Shown one piece after another: positions 7,776-15,920 of a stretch of DNA of 64,000 nucleotides. This DNA is from Jannaschia maritima (GTDB lineage: Bacteria > Pseudomonadota > Alphaproteobacteria > Rhodobacterales > Rhodobacteraceae). A model generated the notes under the pieces. The model made no database searches. It saw nothing but the letters and a program-made list of their open reading frames with translations, and had not been told where the DNA came from. A program made the translations under genes and the position numbers. Each line of letters starts with the position of its first letter. The stretch's first letter is position 1. Where the stretch lies: contig NZ_JARGZA010000012.1 of NCBI RefSeq assembly GCF_030973515.1, positions 41,494-105,493 of the forward strand, read 5' to 3'.

Positions 7776-8062
7776 GGCTGTCTCCTGTTGGTGAATGAAC
7801 AGGGCTGGCCGACACGGCGATGAAGGGGGGCGGTCAACACGCGCGCAGCGCCCCGAAGGGCTTGATGTTGACGGCCTCCCGCGCCGTGTCAGCTTGCCCG
7901 ACTGTCGTTCACTGATGGGGACCGCTCTACCTTCGGAGGGGGTCCGTTCGCCGGTGGGGAAACCGTGATCTTCGGACCGTCCGCCCTGGCGGGGTGCGGG
8001 GCGTCAGAATGCCATGTTCGGCGTCTATCGATGCTTGACGTCAGACGGAAAAGGACACCGAC

Positions 8063-8233
8063 ATGAGCAATGAAGCGACCCGGGACTGGGCGGAGCACCG
8101 GCACGAGGCGGAGCGCGAGGTCAAGCTGCGCGAGACGGGTTCGTCCTGCCTTCACTGCGGATGCGCGGTCACGACCACGAACGGCGTAGTGACGCCCGAG
8201 GCCGCGATCTGCGACACCTGCAACGGGCGCTGA
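8063..8233 (+). CDS. Small zinc-ribbon protein (56 aa)
   Basis: ATG 8063 follows AAGGACACCGAC. The protein has an acidic helix (residues 5-25) and then two Cys pairs, C29-x2-C32 (CLHC, with a further Cys34) and C50-x2-C53 (CDTC), the layout of a zinc ribbon. Similar tiny zinc proteins recur in this plasmid region (11044-11241, 16280-16555). Function unknown. Confidence 0.6.
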   Translation: MSNEATRDWAEHRHEAEREVKLRETGSSCLHCGCAVTTTNGVVTPEAAICDTCNGR

Positions 8234-8248
8234 ACGCCCGGCGGATCG

Positions 8249-8467
8249 TCAGTCGAAGGTGCCGGGGTAGGGGTTGCCCAGCCCGTAGGTGATGCCGTCC
8301 TGCTCGAAGCATCCATGCCGGCCCGCGAACCAGGCCCGGTGAAGTACGCTGCGCGCCAGGATGCGGCACACCCCCTTCGGCAAGCTCTTGCCCTGATAGC
8401 CGTGCAGATAGAATCGGTGGGCGAGGCCGTCGATCAATGCGTCAATCCGTTCTCGGCGGCACATCAT
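8249..8467 (-). CDS. Hypothetical protein (72 aa)
   Basis: Compact sequence (RIDALIDGLAHRFYLHGYQG, GVCRILARSVLHRAWFAGRHG, GITYGLGNPYPGTFD) with coding-like codon use and no frame competitors on the other strand. Two adjacent start codons at 8467 and 8464. It follows the membrane protein gene at 8493-8783 by 25 bp and may be co-transcribed. No family recognised. Confidence 0.55.
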   Translation of the reverse strand: MMCRRERIDALIDGLAHRFYLHGYQGKSLPKGVCRILARSVLHRAWFAGRHGCFEQDGITYGLGNPYPGTFD

Positions 8468-8492
8468 CGTCGCGGAAGGTTCGTTCGCGGGC

Positions 8493-8783
8493 TCATTGCC
8501 GTTTCTTCTTTCGGACCTGCAACGTCTCCCAACCGCTCACGATCAGACATGCCGCACCGATGAAACCAAAGAAGAACGGAAGGAATAGACGGACGAACGA
8601 CCAATCTGCGACCTGCTCCTTGTTGATGAACAGGTGGTCGATACCGTACATCACCCACCACCACATACCGAAGAACACGCTGAAGCACACCCACATGACG
8701 AAGCTGTATATCAGCCATCCCACCATGGAACCGTCGAGAACTTTCCGTTCCGGTTCTGCTTCCGGCTTCATGTTGGAAATCAT
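8493..8783 (-). CDS. Small two-TM membrane protein (96 aa)
   Basis: ATG 8783 overlaps the stop of the upstream gene (ATGA). After a polar N-terminus come two hydrophobic segments, about residues 22-50 (VGWLIYSFVMWVCFSVFFGM) and 66-88 (FLPFFFGFIGAACLIVSG), and a basic tail RKKKRQ. Its translation is probably coupled to the gene upstream. Function not recognised. Confidence 0.6.
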   Translation of the reverse strand: MISNMKPEAEPERKVLDGSMVGWLIYSFVMWVCFSVFFGMWWWVMYGIDHLFINKEQVADWSFVRLFLPFFFGFIGAACLIVSGWETLQVRKKKRQ

Positions 8784-9331
8784 CGTCCAGCTCCTTCTAT
8801 CTGGCGTTGACGTGATACGACGCCATCTGGCGTCAGCCCCTCGATCCGATCGGCCGTCCGCCTGGTGATTTCCGCGCCATCGGCCGACACGCAGACCTCG
8901 GCACCCTCGGTCAACTGGATGATCGAGCCATCGAACTCCAGGAAGGTGGTGGACGCCCCGTCGTCCGCCTCCCGCTTCACGGTGCCCATCTGGTCGATCG
9001 TGATCCAGACATCGCCGACCAGCACGCGGACGCTTTGGTCGTTGATCTCCACGCCCGACCAGCCCCGGCCCGGATCGCGCCGCGCGATGATGGCGTTGGT
9101 GCGGAGCTTGAGCTGCACGTCGTCGGCGCGGTCGGTCCCCCGCATGTGGACGAAAGTTTCCTGATCGTCCGTCTCGGCGCGCAGCCCGGCGGCGGCGTCC
9201 TTGGGCGGCCACAGGTAGGGCTCGGCCCGCTTCTTCCGGGCCGGATCGCGGTGGAAGGCGATGAACATCTGGGCGCGGTCCCAGATGGAACGGACACGCG
9301 ATTTCGGGGTGGTGGCGGGGCTCTGGGACAT
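8780..9331 (-). CDS. Hypothetical protein (183 aa)
   Basis: The start ATG 9331 (MSQSPATTPKSRVRSIWD) is preferred to ATG 9346. The C-terminal ~110 residues alternate strands and turns (VRVLVGDVWITIDQMGTVKRE, TTFLEFDGSIIQLTEGAEV) in a beta-solenoid-like or T4SS-accessory style. It ends in a 4-bp overlap with the small membrane protein gene. Family not identified. Confidence 0.6.
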   Translation of the reverse strand: MSQSPATTPKSRVRSIWDRAQMFIAFHRDPARKKRAEPYLWPPKDAAAGLRAETDDQETFVHMRGTDRADDVQLKLRTNAIIARRDPGRGWSGVEINDQSVRVLVGDVWITIDQMGTVKREADDGASTTFLEFDGSIIQLTEGAEVCVSADGAEITRRTADRIEGLTPDGVVSRQRQIEGAGR

Positions 9332-9377
9332 GGTGCAGTCTAGCATTTCAGGTCTCGATTATCCAATGAAATAGGGG

Positions 9378-10718
9378 TTATCCGGGCTTTTGGATGACGC
9401 TGTATCCGGTCGGCACGTTCGTTCCCGAGGCGGCGAAGCTGCCCACGGGAAGGTCGCGCCATTCGCCCAGGTCGAAGCCGTGATCGTAATGGGCCGACGC
9501 CGGAAGGATACAGGCCAGCCGTCCGCCGGGGCGCAGGAAGCGCAGGGCGTGATCGACATGCAGCCGGTAGTGCCGACCGTAGAAGGGCGGGTTCATCACC
9601 ACGGCGTCGAACCACGGATCGGGGGCGACCTGAAGGAAGTTGGCGCGCATGACCGCGTGCCCCTTCGCGCGGGCCTGCTCGGCCCGTCCGCCGTCATACT
9701 CGATGCCGGTGAGGCGGAGCGGGTCGCGCGGCCCCTGATACTTGCGGGGTTCATGCCAGCGGGCCAGCACGTCGAGCATCCGACCGTCGCCGCAGGACGG
9801 CTCTAGGATCGTCTCGCCCCCGCGCAGCGGCAGGGCGGCGATGACGGTCTCGGCCACGCTGTCGGGCGTCCAGTAGAATTGCAGGTCGCGCGCGACGTCC
9901 GTGCTGGGCCGCTTGGCCTCGTCCTCGCTCGGCGCGTCTGGCAGGACCTCGCCGTAGAACTCGGCCAGGGCGCGGTTGATGTCGAGACGCCCTTGCGCGT
10001 CGAAGACGATATGCGCGTTCCCGTTCTTGAACCGCTTGATCCGTCCGCCGCAGAAATCGGCCTCGCCGTGCCGCTTGGCCTCGTCCATGACGGCGCGCAG
10101 CTCGGCCCACTCGTAGCGGGGTTCTCCCCGGTAGAGGCGGAGCGCATTAAGTGTATCGCGCACCCGTTCGTTGCCCCAGCCCTCGCCGTAATCCGAGACG
10201 TGCCCGACGATGATGCGCTTTGGCAGGCCCTCGACGCCGATCTTCACCTTGGAATGGCTACGATAGGCCGGGTCCAAGTCGCAGAAGCATTCCGCCAGCC
10301 CTTTGAGGACGTGGAAGCGCGGGGACAGGAGGAAGTCTCCGAAGAGGTCGCGGATCGCCTCGATGGTGAAGGACGGCGGGTTCTCAAGGCGAAGCTCGAT
10401 GGCCTTCCGGTCCTTCGCGCTGGCGACGTCCTCGATCCGCAAGCCCTCGCGGACGTGCCGCCATGCGGATTTGAGAAGGGCGGCGCGCACGTCGCGTTCG
10501 TAGAGGCTGGGCGAGCGCGAGAAGATCTGACCTCCGAACGTGCCGCCGATGCACCCGGCCATGCCGATTGCGGTCTCCGCCTCCTCGAAGGCGGCGATGG
10601 CGTCGGGGATCGCCTCCGCCTTGGCGTCGTATTCGGCGACGATCTCCGAGATGCTGCGGCGCAGGGCGGGGGCCGCGTGGACGGCCTCCCCCTCTCCGAT
10701 CTGGGCGTAGCTGGTCAT
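9378..10718 (-). CDS. DUF4942 protein with C-terminal DNA adenine-type methyltransferase domain
   Basis: 446 aa, start ATG 10718 overlapping the preceding gene. Residues ~90-260 fit the DUF4942 pattern (SAWRHVREGLRIEDVASAKD; IRDLFGDFLLSPRFHVLKGL). From ~residue 275 there is a class I SAM methyltransferase: ILEPSCGDGRMLDVLARW is motif I and VVMNPPFYGRHY is the NPPF catalytic motif of N6-adenine or related amino methylases. Such proteins are common on alphaproteobacterial plasmids and phages and could protect plasmid DNA from restriction. The specificity is unknown. Confidence 0.8.
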   Translation of the reverse strand: MTSYAQIGEGEAVHAAPALRRSISEIVAEYDAKAEAIPDAIAAFEEAETAIGMAGCIGGTFGGQIFSRSPSLYERDVRAALLKSAWRHVREGLRIEDVASAKDRKAIELRLENPPSFTIEAIRDLFGDFLLSPRFHVLKGLAECFCDLDPAYRSHSKVKIGVEGLPKRIIVGHVSDYGEGWGNERVRDTLNALRLYRGEPRYEWAELRAVMDEAKRHGEADFCGGRIKRFKNGNAHIVFDAQGRLDINRALAEFYGEVLPDAPSEDEAKRPSTDVARDLQFYWTPDSVAETVIAALPLRGGETILEPSCGDGRMLDVLARWHEPRKYQGPRDPLRLTGIEYDGGRAEQARAKGHAVMRANFLQVAPDPWFDAVVMNPPFYGRHYRLHVDHALRFLRPGGRLACILPASAHYDHGFDLGEWRDLPVGSFAASGTNVPTGYSVIQKPG

Positions 10719-11047
10719 GCGCCCGCCTCCGTGAAGAGGTCGCGTTGCCCGTCGGACCAATCGCCCGGCGGAAGCGGATCCACGCCGCGGACCTCGATGA
10801 GAAAGCGCGACTGACGAATGCGGCGCTGACCGGCATCGGTTCGATAGGTCTCGCCGATGATGACGCGATAGCGGGCGGGATCGCTGCCCATAGGTGCCAG
10901 GGCATATCTCTTGATCGAGCGGCGCCGTCCCATCCAGCCGCCGCGCTTCGCTGCGTAGCGCATGAACTCGATGCACCCGAGGATGTTGCTCTTGTCGGCC
11001 GCCGTCAGGTGCAGCCCCTCGATCATGGTCACGCTCGGGCGGGTCAT
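10715..11047 (-). CDS. Hypothetical protein (110 aa)
   Basis: ATG 11047 and the stop both overlap neighbours by 4 bp, so it is locked in an operon with the methyltransferase gene downstream and the zinc-ribbon gene upstream. Sequence: NILGCIEFMRYAAKRGGWMG, YRVIIGETYRTD, a basic, probably beta-rich protein ending LPPGDWSDGQRDLFTEAGA. No family recognised; it may assist the methyltransferase. Confidence 0.65.
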   Translation of the reverse strand: MTRPSVTMIEGLHLTAADKSNILGCIEFMRYAAKRGGWMGRRRSIKRYALAPMGSDPARYRVIIGETYRTDAGQRRIRQSRFLIEVRGVDPLPPGDWSDGQRDLFTEAGA

Positions 11048-11241
11048 GCTGCGACCTCCCGCGCCGTCTCGGGCTGCATCGGGCGTTCGGTCAGGGTGGT
11101 GTCGTTCTCGCACGCTTCGCAGGTCGCGGCGTCATAAACGGCGGCCAGCTCCCATTCCTGGGTTTTGGTATTCCACGACGCGAAGGCGTCCCGGTGGACG
11201 TTCTCGCTGCCGCAATGGGCGCAATGGATGGTGATGGACAT
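11044..11241 (-). CDS. Small zinc-ribbon protein (65 aa)
   Basis: ATG 11241 with GGGAGACCGTCCCC upstream. Cys pairs CAHC (residues 7-10) and CEAC flank a beta region (SWNTKTQEWELAAVYDAATC), a simple zinc ribbon. First gene of the three-gene overlap unit leading to the DUF4942 methyltransferase. Role unknown. Confidence 0.65.
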   Translation of the reverse strand: MSITIHCAHCGSENVHRDAFASWNTKTQEWELAAVYDAATCEACENDTTLTERPMQPETAREVAA

Positions 11242-11294
11242 GGGGACGGTCTCCCGTTCGGGGCCGGGGACGGCGCGCGCCGCCCCGGCGGGGA

Positions 11295-11612
11295 TTACTG
11301 GAAACTGGCGTTGAGGATGGGAAGCTCGGCGGCGGCGGCCTTCACCGCGTCGAACATCGCACGGTCGGCCATCTGCGCGGTCAGACCCTCGATGGCCTCG
11401 GTCAGGCGGACGGGCTGGCCCCACGGGGTCACTTGATCGAGCGCCTTCAGGCTGCGCCCGGACCGGGGGTGGTCGGCGAGATAGCCGCGCGGGCACCGCC
11501 GCAAGGCGATGTCGATGGATCGGTAGCCCGACATGGACAGGCGGACGATGTGGCCCATGCGCGGCTCGGGGTCCATCTGGTGACGGGCGATGAAATAGGT
11601 CTTCATGGGCAT
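11295..11612 (-). CDS. Hypothetical protein (105 aa)
   Basis: Start at ATG 11612 (MPMKTYFIARHQM) with GAGGAGCC upstream. The middle is Arg-rich (SIDIALRRCPRGYLADHPRSG) and the end helical (LTAQMADRAMFDAVKAAAAELPIL). Same strand as its neighbours with gaps of about 55 bp, so probably one operon with DUF3768. Not recognised. Confidence 0.55.
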   Translation of the reverse strand: MPMKTYFIARHQMDPEPRMGHIVRLSMSGYRSIDIALRRCPRGYLADHPRSGRSLKALDQVTPWGQPVRLTEAIEGLTAQMADRAMFDAVKAAAAELPILNASFQ

Positions 11613-11668
11613 GGGTTCGGCTCCTCTATTGGAAGGCCGGGCGACACGGGGCCGCCCTGGGCCGGGTG

Positions 11669-12061
11669 TCAGTAGTCGGACGGGAACATGATGGTCAGGA
11701 CGCGCCGCGTGACCCGCTTGTTGGCTGGGTCGGGGGAGGCCCATTCATAGCCTTCGTCGTAGAGGTCGATCTTCCAGAACAGCCGCTCGCCCTCGACGGT
11801 CACGGTTCCAAAGGTGCGATCCTTGTAGGGGTCGTTGTCCTCGGTGAACGTGGTGTCCTGGGCGACGGCGCGGGTCGCGGCCAACTGGAAGTCCGGCCCC
11901 CGCGCGGCCACGGCGGCGGTCATCACATGCTTGCCCTTGGGGGTGAGGGAGTCGGCCCCCGCGATCATGGCCTTGCGGAACTGGTCGTTCTGCTGCGCGA
12001 CGGCCATCGTCTCCATCGCGGCCGCGATTTCGCCCCCGGTCATCTCCATCATGTTCGGCAT
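11669..12061 (-). CDS. DUF3768-family protein
   Basis: 130 aa, ATG 12061, with GAAGGAGAGACC upstream. The second half carries the DUF3768 signature as I recall it: TFTEDNDPYKDRTFGTVTVEG, LFWKIDLYDEGYEWASPDPA, VTRRVLTIMFPSDY. The function of the family is unknown; it is typical of alphaproteobacterial plasmids. The gene begins 15 bp from copy 2 of the 505-bp repeat, exactly the arrangement of ardC with copy 1. Confidence 0.8.
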   Translation of the reverse strand: MPNMMEMTGGEIAAAMETMAVAQQNDQFRKAMIAGADSLTPKGKHVMTAAVAARGPDFQLAATRAVAQDTTFTEDNDPYKDRTFGTVTVEGERLFWKIDLYDEGYEWASPDPANKRVTRRVLTIMFPSDY

Positions 12062-12076
12062 CCCGGTCTCTCCTTC

Positions 12077-12581
12077 GTGGTGTTGGTGGGGTCTGTTGCC
12101 CCTGTGGGTCGGGTTTGGAGGCACGGCGCGTGGCGCCGCTGTCCTGCAAACCTGGCCTCGCCGAGAGCGGAGGGGGGCGAGACAAGGGGAGAGGGACGGG
12201 GGTGGTGCGGCCCGCAGGGCGTCAGCCCGAGGACACGGCCCCGGCCCGACCCCTTGTCCGAGGGGGGAGGCTGCGCCGCCCCCCTGACCGGCGCAGCGGC
12301 GTTCGGCTTGCCCGAACCCCAAGCCCAAGAAGGATCCCGGTCGCGCGCGGCCACCGGCCGGGCCGATCCGGGCCGCCCCAGGGATCGTCACCCGCAAGGG
12401 CGGAGACGCGGCCCCGCGCCCGACCATGCCCCGCCCGCCAGGACGCGGCTCCGCAGGAGACGGGGCAGGGCGGAAGGGCCGGCGCGTCAGTGCAGGGCCG
12501 CCGGGGCAGGGAGGACGGGGGGACGCGGCTTCGGGAGGACCGAAGGGACGACTAGAGCCCGGTGCGCGTCAGCGCAGGGGC
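12077..12581. repeat. 505-bp perfect direct repeat, copy 2
   Basis: Second copy of 3491-3995, same orientation, 8586 bp away. It abuts the 5' end of the DUF3768 gene (minus strand). Flanking sequence on both sides is unrelated to copy 1. The lack of substitutions suggests either recent duplication or ongoing gene conversion. The direct repeats could also recombine and delete the umuDC-methyltransferase segment between them. Confidence 0.9.
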
Positions 12582-12649
12582 CTTGATGTGGGATTCTTCG
12601 CGGCCGACTTTCATCCCGAGGCAGGGCCGAACGACGAAGGAACTACCGC

Positions 12650-12889
12650 ATGGACGAAGTGGACATCTATAGGAACGAGGCCGGTATCTACGGCTTCGTG
12701 AAAGCCGGGGAGGAACGATCCCTTCCGGCCGTGTCGGGGCCTTGGGCCTATTGGAAGCGCACCAGGTTCGACGGGGTGCGGCCGCTGATCGGAGCCTTGA
12801 TGTCGAGCCCAGAAATCGCCCGCATCATCGGGCGGAACGGCTACTACCTCGAAGGATCGACGGCGCATATCGTGAAGTCCTATCCCTGA
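12650..12889 (+). CDS. Hypothetical protein (79 aa)
   Basis: ATG 12650 with AAGGAACTACCGC upstream. Sequence begins MDEVDIYRNEAGIYGFVKAG and ends RNGYYLEGSTAHIVKSYP; soluble, mixed alpha/beta, no Cys. One of the few plus-strand genes here; it lies between repeat copy 2 and the small paralog gene. Not recognised. Confidence 0.5.
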   Translation: MDEVDIYRNEAGIYGFVKAGEERSLPAVSGPWAYWKRTRFDGVRPLIGALMSSPEIARIIGRNGYYLEGSTAHIVKSYP

Positions 12890-12892
12890 TCG

Positions 12893-13207
12893 TCAGCCGC
12901 CTCGCGTATTGGTCGCCTCGGCCCCTTTCGCGAAGGGGATGGCGAGCTGAGTGCAGCCTGCGGCGGCGAGGAGCGAGGCGATGCCGTTCAGCGTCCTGAA
13001 GACGCGCGGGTTGTTGAAATCGCGCTGCGTGACGAGCTGCCGCGTGTCGCCGGAGGCGAAGACCAAGCGCACGGTCCATCGCCCGTAATGGATGGATTCC
13101 TTCCGGGTCAGCGTTTCCTTGCAGGTTACGACGATCGCCGCGCCTGCGGCGAAGTGGTCGACCAGCTCGGGCTCGAAGACGACGTTCGGCTTGAAGCGGG
13201 TGGTCAT
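12893..13207 (-). CDS. Hypothetical protein (104 aa), paralog of 4006-4311
   Basis: Start ATG 13207 overlaps the stop of the gene upstream. It shares the VTCKE, GRWTVRL, TRQLVTQRD and LNGIASLL blocks with the protein of 4006-4311 at about one-third identity by eye, too divergent for a recent duplication. Each paralog is near a 505-bp repeat copy. Function unknown; a small alpha/beta fold with one conserved Cys. Confidence 0.65.
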   Translation of the reverse strand: MTTRFKPNVVFEPELVDHFAAGAAIVVTCKETLTRKESIHYGRWTVRLVFASGDTRQLVTQRDFNNPRVFRTLNGIASLLAAAGCTQLAIPFAKGAEATNTRGG

Positions 13208-13587
13208 GGCTGTTTCGCCAGCTCGGCCACGATCAGCCCGACATGGCTGGCATGGACGGTTTCGGGATTGGGTTCTTGGTCGCCCTCGGTCCACAGGCCC
13301 GGCTTCTCGGTTTGCGCAAGCGATTTGAGGATCGCGCCGGGGCGGAGCCCGTGCTGGAGGAGGAGGGAGATCAGGACGCAGGCGTCTTGGACCTGAAACT
13401 CCAACTGCGACCCGGTGCGGAAGCCGCCCGAGTAGAAGACCTCGCGGGGGCGGTCCGGCTCATCGGGGTCGAAGCCCACGGTCAGGTGGATGGTATGCCC
13501 CTCGGGCGTCTGGACGCGCCGCGTCTCGCAGAGACGGCGGGCGGGAAGGTCGTGCCGGGGATCGGGCGTCTTCTTGTAGGCGGTCAT
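13204..13587 (-). CDS. TSCPD-like protein (127 aa)
   Basis: ATG 13587 with AGGAGGCCGC upstream. The core (HTIHLTVGFDPDEPDRPREV, FYSGGFRTGSQLEFQVQDA, CVLISLLLQHGLRPGAILKSL) resembles the TSCPD domain found at the end of B12-dependent ribonucleotide reductases and as a stand-alone plasmid and phage protein. The call is tentative. It overlaps the small paralog gene and is 56 bp downstream of ssb, so the three are probably one transcript. Confidence 0.5.
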   Translation of the reverse strand: MTAYKKTPDPRHDLPARRLCETRRVQTPEGHTIHLTVGFDPDEPDRPREVFYSGGFRTGSQLEFQVQDACVLISLLLQHGLRPGAILKSLAQTEKPGLWTEGDQEPNPETVHASHVGLIVAELAKQP

Positions 13588-13643
13588 CGCGGCCTCCTGC
13601 GGCGGGTGATGGGAAGGGCGGGCCATGAGGCCCGCCCGTTCCG

Positions 13644-14000
13644 TCACTGGTCCTGCTGCGCCTTGCGGGCCTGCCGGCGGCGCTCGTCGTGGCTGAAGTT
13701 GTCGAAATCCTCGGCCGCCATCGTGATCCCGTATTCGGTCCCGCCTTCCTTGTTCTCCCAGCTCGTCTGGCGGACGGTGCCGAAGGCCCGGACGATGTCG
13801 CCCGGCTGGGTGTTTTCGCGCACCCACTTGGCGACGTTCTCGTTGAAGATCGTGACCTCGTTCCAGTAGGGCTTCGACTGGAATTCGCCCTTGTCGTCCT
13901 TGCGGCCGTATTCGGCGGCGACGCTGACCCGGAGGGTGTTGCCGACTTCCTTGTGCTTCCCGACCCGGCCGATGATCTCGAATTGTGCGAAGGTTCTCAT
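13644..14000 (-). CDS. ssb: Single-stranded DNA-binding protein
   Basis: 118 aa with an OB fold: MRTFAQFEIIGRVGKH, TLRVSVAAEYGRK, YWNEVTIFNENVAKWVRENT, GDIVRAFGTVRQ, GTEYGITMAAEDFDNF. It lacks the acidic DDIPF-type tail of housekeeping SSB, ending in a charged RRRQARKAQQDQ, so it may not recruit host SSB partners. Plasmid SSBs protect incoming single strands and are a hallmark of leading regions. It starts at ATG 14000 with GAGGAGACACACC upstream. Confidence 0.9.
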   Translation of the reverse strand: MRTFAQFEIIGRVGKHKEVGNTLRVSVAAEYGRKDDKGEFQSKPYWNEVTIFNENVAKWVRENTQPGDIVRAFGTVRQTSWENKEGGTEYGITMAAEDFDNFSHDERRRQARKAQQDQ

Positions 14001-14452
14001 GGTGTGTCTCCTCGGTGAGAGTGTTTCGATGAAGAACGGGCACGCCGGGGGGCGATGCGCTCAAGGGAAAAGTCGGAGGATCCGCGCGCTTTATAAAGAA
14101 GCGTAGAGATTATAATATTGTGTGGAAACCGTCTTTTTGCTTGGAGGCGGACGAAGGCCGCCGGGCGCAAAGAGCCCCCCGAGCGATGTTCCGTGATGAG
14201 AAACACGTCCGGGGAGACGAATGGGAACCGTGCCGCCCAGTATTCGGTGGGCGGGTCTGCACAAGGATGGCGGCGGCACCCGTCAGCGTTCCCGCAGGCC
14301 AAAGCGCGAGGACGACAAGGGTGATTGGCGAAGCTGGAACGATGGTCTCTTGATCGGAAACGATCGCCGAGGGGCGCGAGGACGAACGGACGGTCGTGGC
14401 TATGCGCTTGGTCGTCCGCAAAATGGGTGAACAAGGAAGGCTGGACCGGATA
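14001..14452. other. Non-coding gap upstream of ssb with AT-rich promoter-like core
   Basis: No convincing gene on either strand. 14090-14120 is unusually AT-rich for this window and includes the palindromic ATTATAAT, giving a TATAAT -10 candidate in both directions (ssb on the minus strand, the nuclease gene on the plus strand). No good -35 was found. Confidence 0.4.
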
Positions 14453-14905
14453 ATGGGATCGACGGCGACGATGATCGGCTTCTACCTCGTGGCCGCTTGC
14501 CTTCCGATCGGCGCGGCCGTGGTGGCGGCGGAGCGGGTCAGCGGCCCGGTCGATCATGTGCGCGATGCGGACACAATCATTGTGCAAGGCGTCCCGGTCC
14601 GCTTCAACGGCGTGGATGGCGCCGAACGGGGCACCCGTCGGGGCGAGGCCGCACGTGACTGGATGCTAGACGCGGTGCGCGGGCGCGAAGTGCGGTGCGA
14701 GCTGAACGGCGAGCGGACCCATGACCGCTGGGTCGGCGTCTGCTTCATCGAGGTCGATGGCGCGTGGACCGACCTCGGCGGACTGGTGATCGCCGCCGGT
14801 CTCGCGCTCGACTGCCCGCGCTACTCGGACGGGCGCTATGCCGCGCTGGAAACGGCCCGCGCCCGTCTCGTCCAGTCGCGGGCATCCTACTGTTACCCCC
14901 GATGA
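14453..14905 (+). CDS. Exported thermonuclease-like (SNase fold) protein
   Basis: 150 aa from ATG 14453 (AAGGAAGG 13 bp upstream; ATG 14471 is the alternative). A signal or anchor segment (MIGFYLVAACLPIGAAVVAAE) precedes an SNase domain: VRDADTIIVQGVPVRFNGVDG matches the DGDT calcium-site and substrate Arg region, the Glu of GAERG replaces APE's Glu, and HDRWVGVC carries the second Arg. C-terminal SDGRYAALETAR is typical. Likely a small secreted nuclease of the kind often found on conjugative elements. Activity is likely but unproven. Confidence 0.75.
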   Translation: MGSTATMIGFYLVAACLPIGAAVVAAERVSGPVDHVRDADTIIVQGVPVRFNGVDGAERGTRRGEAARDWMLDAVRGREVRCELNGERTHDRWVGVCFIEVDGAWTDLGGLVIAAGLALDCPRYSDGRYAALETARARLVQSRASYCYPR

Positions 14906-14945
14906 GCGGTCCGGGCGATGACGGTCGCCTGGCTGGGGTGCGCTG

Positions 14946-15266
14946 ATGCCTGGGCGGCCCGCCTCGGCGTCCATCGCGGCGTGGTCCGCGCGCCAGCCGG
15001 GAGGTCGCACGGTGACGATCGCGCACCGCCGCGTCGTCGCCGCGCTGGCGCTGTCCCGGTCCGATGAGCCACCTCTGCGTCATCCCCGCGAAAAGCTCCT
15101 GACACTACTCAAGGAAGCGGAGCCGGGGACGGTTTTCGAGCGCGCTTCCGGCCAACTCGAACTGTTCCCGGAGGTTGAGGCGGACGAGCTGTGCCAACTC
15201 GATAGGATGGCGTCGCGGGTCGGACTGGAAGACGACGCCCTGCGATCACCACCGTCGTCAGGGTGA
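14946..15266 (+). CDS. Possible hypothetical protein
   Basis: An open frame of up to 106 codons. The second half reads like protein (REKLLTLLKEAEPGTVFERA, GQLELFPEVEADELCQLDRM), the first half less so, so the true start may be internal. Its end overlaps the end of the minus-strand gene at 15258. No family, weak RBS. Confidence 0.35.
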   Translation: MPGRPASASIAAWSARQPGGRTVTIAHRRVVAALALSRSDEPPLRHPREKLLTLLKEAEPGTVFERASGQLELFPEVEADELCQLDRMASRVGLEDDALRSPPSSG

Positions 15267-15779
15267 CGCGATTTCGCGGCGCGCGATCCGAAGGATTTCT
15301 TCGTATCCGTCGGAGAAGCACTTCGATTCCATGGCAACAATGTTAGGGGGGAGGCCATGTTCATCCACCGCCTCCAAGGCCGTTCCGATTGACAGAAATG
15401 CGCGGTCAAACTCGGGCGACACGATTAGGCGGCTTGCATCGAACGTCTGTTTAGCCGTGCTCCACGCCGCCCATGCAGCGCGGGCGCGCTCGCGGCTCTC
15501 CTTCGACCCGTGATAACCCTCGGGTCCGTGTTCATGATTGTAGTATCCATCGGCATCTCGACCTGCCTCAGCGGCGGCCTTCTTCAAGTGCGCGACGATT
15601 TCGGAATACTGACTGCGCCGTAGATCCCAGATGCGATCTTCATGGTGGCGTTCCTTGGCAGTCTTCGCGCGGTTTCGCTCGATCACCCACGTTGTCGCCA
15701 AAGTCAGACCCGAACCGATGACCAGTGTGAGGATGGTTAGAAGGGGGCCGATCCACGGCGCGGTCGTCTGGTCTTCCAT
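15258..15779 (-). CDS. Membrane-anchored hypothetical protein (173 aa)
   Basis: ATG 15779 is chosen because TTGGAGGCC lies upstream and the protein then starts with a signal-anchor: MEDQTTAPWIGPLLTILTL followed by VIGSGLTLATTWVIERNRAK. The rest is charged and helical (RRSQYSEIVAHLKKAAAEAG; AFLSIGTALEAVDEHGLPPN), probably cytoplasmic. Organisation recalls small anchored coiled-coil proteins of unknown role found near defence genes. Not recognised. Confidence 0.65.
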   Translation of the reverse strand: MEDQTTAPWIGPLLTILTLVIGSGLTLATTWVIERNRAKTAKERHHEDRIWDLRRSQYSEIVAHLKKAAAEAGRDADGYYNHEHGPEGYHGSKESRERARAAWAAWSTAKQTFDASRLIVSPEFDRAFLSIGTALEAVDEHGLPPNIVAMESKCFSDGYEEILRIARREIASP

Positions 15780-15832
15780 GATGGCCTCCAATCGGATCGC
15801 CACGCATAGGTCCGAACATCGTCTCGCGGAAG

Positions 15833-15858
15833 AAAAAAGGCCCCGCCGGAGCAGGGCC
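15833..15858 (-). terminator. Rho-independent terminator
   Basis: On the minus strand GGCCC (15858-15854) pairs with GGGCC (15843-15839) around a GC loop and is followed by six T (15838-15833). It follows the minus operon whose last gene ends at 15921. Confidence 0.6.
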
Positions 15859-15920
15859 GAGGAATTCCTCACCACAAGGAATAGGGGAAGCGCGGCGGCC
15901 TGGCCGTCCGCGCGGTAAGT

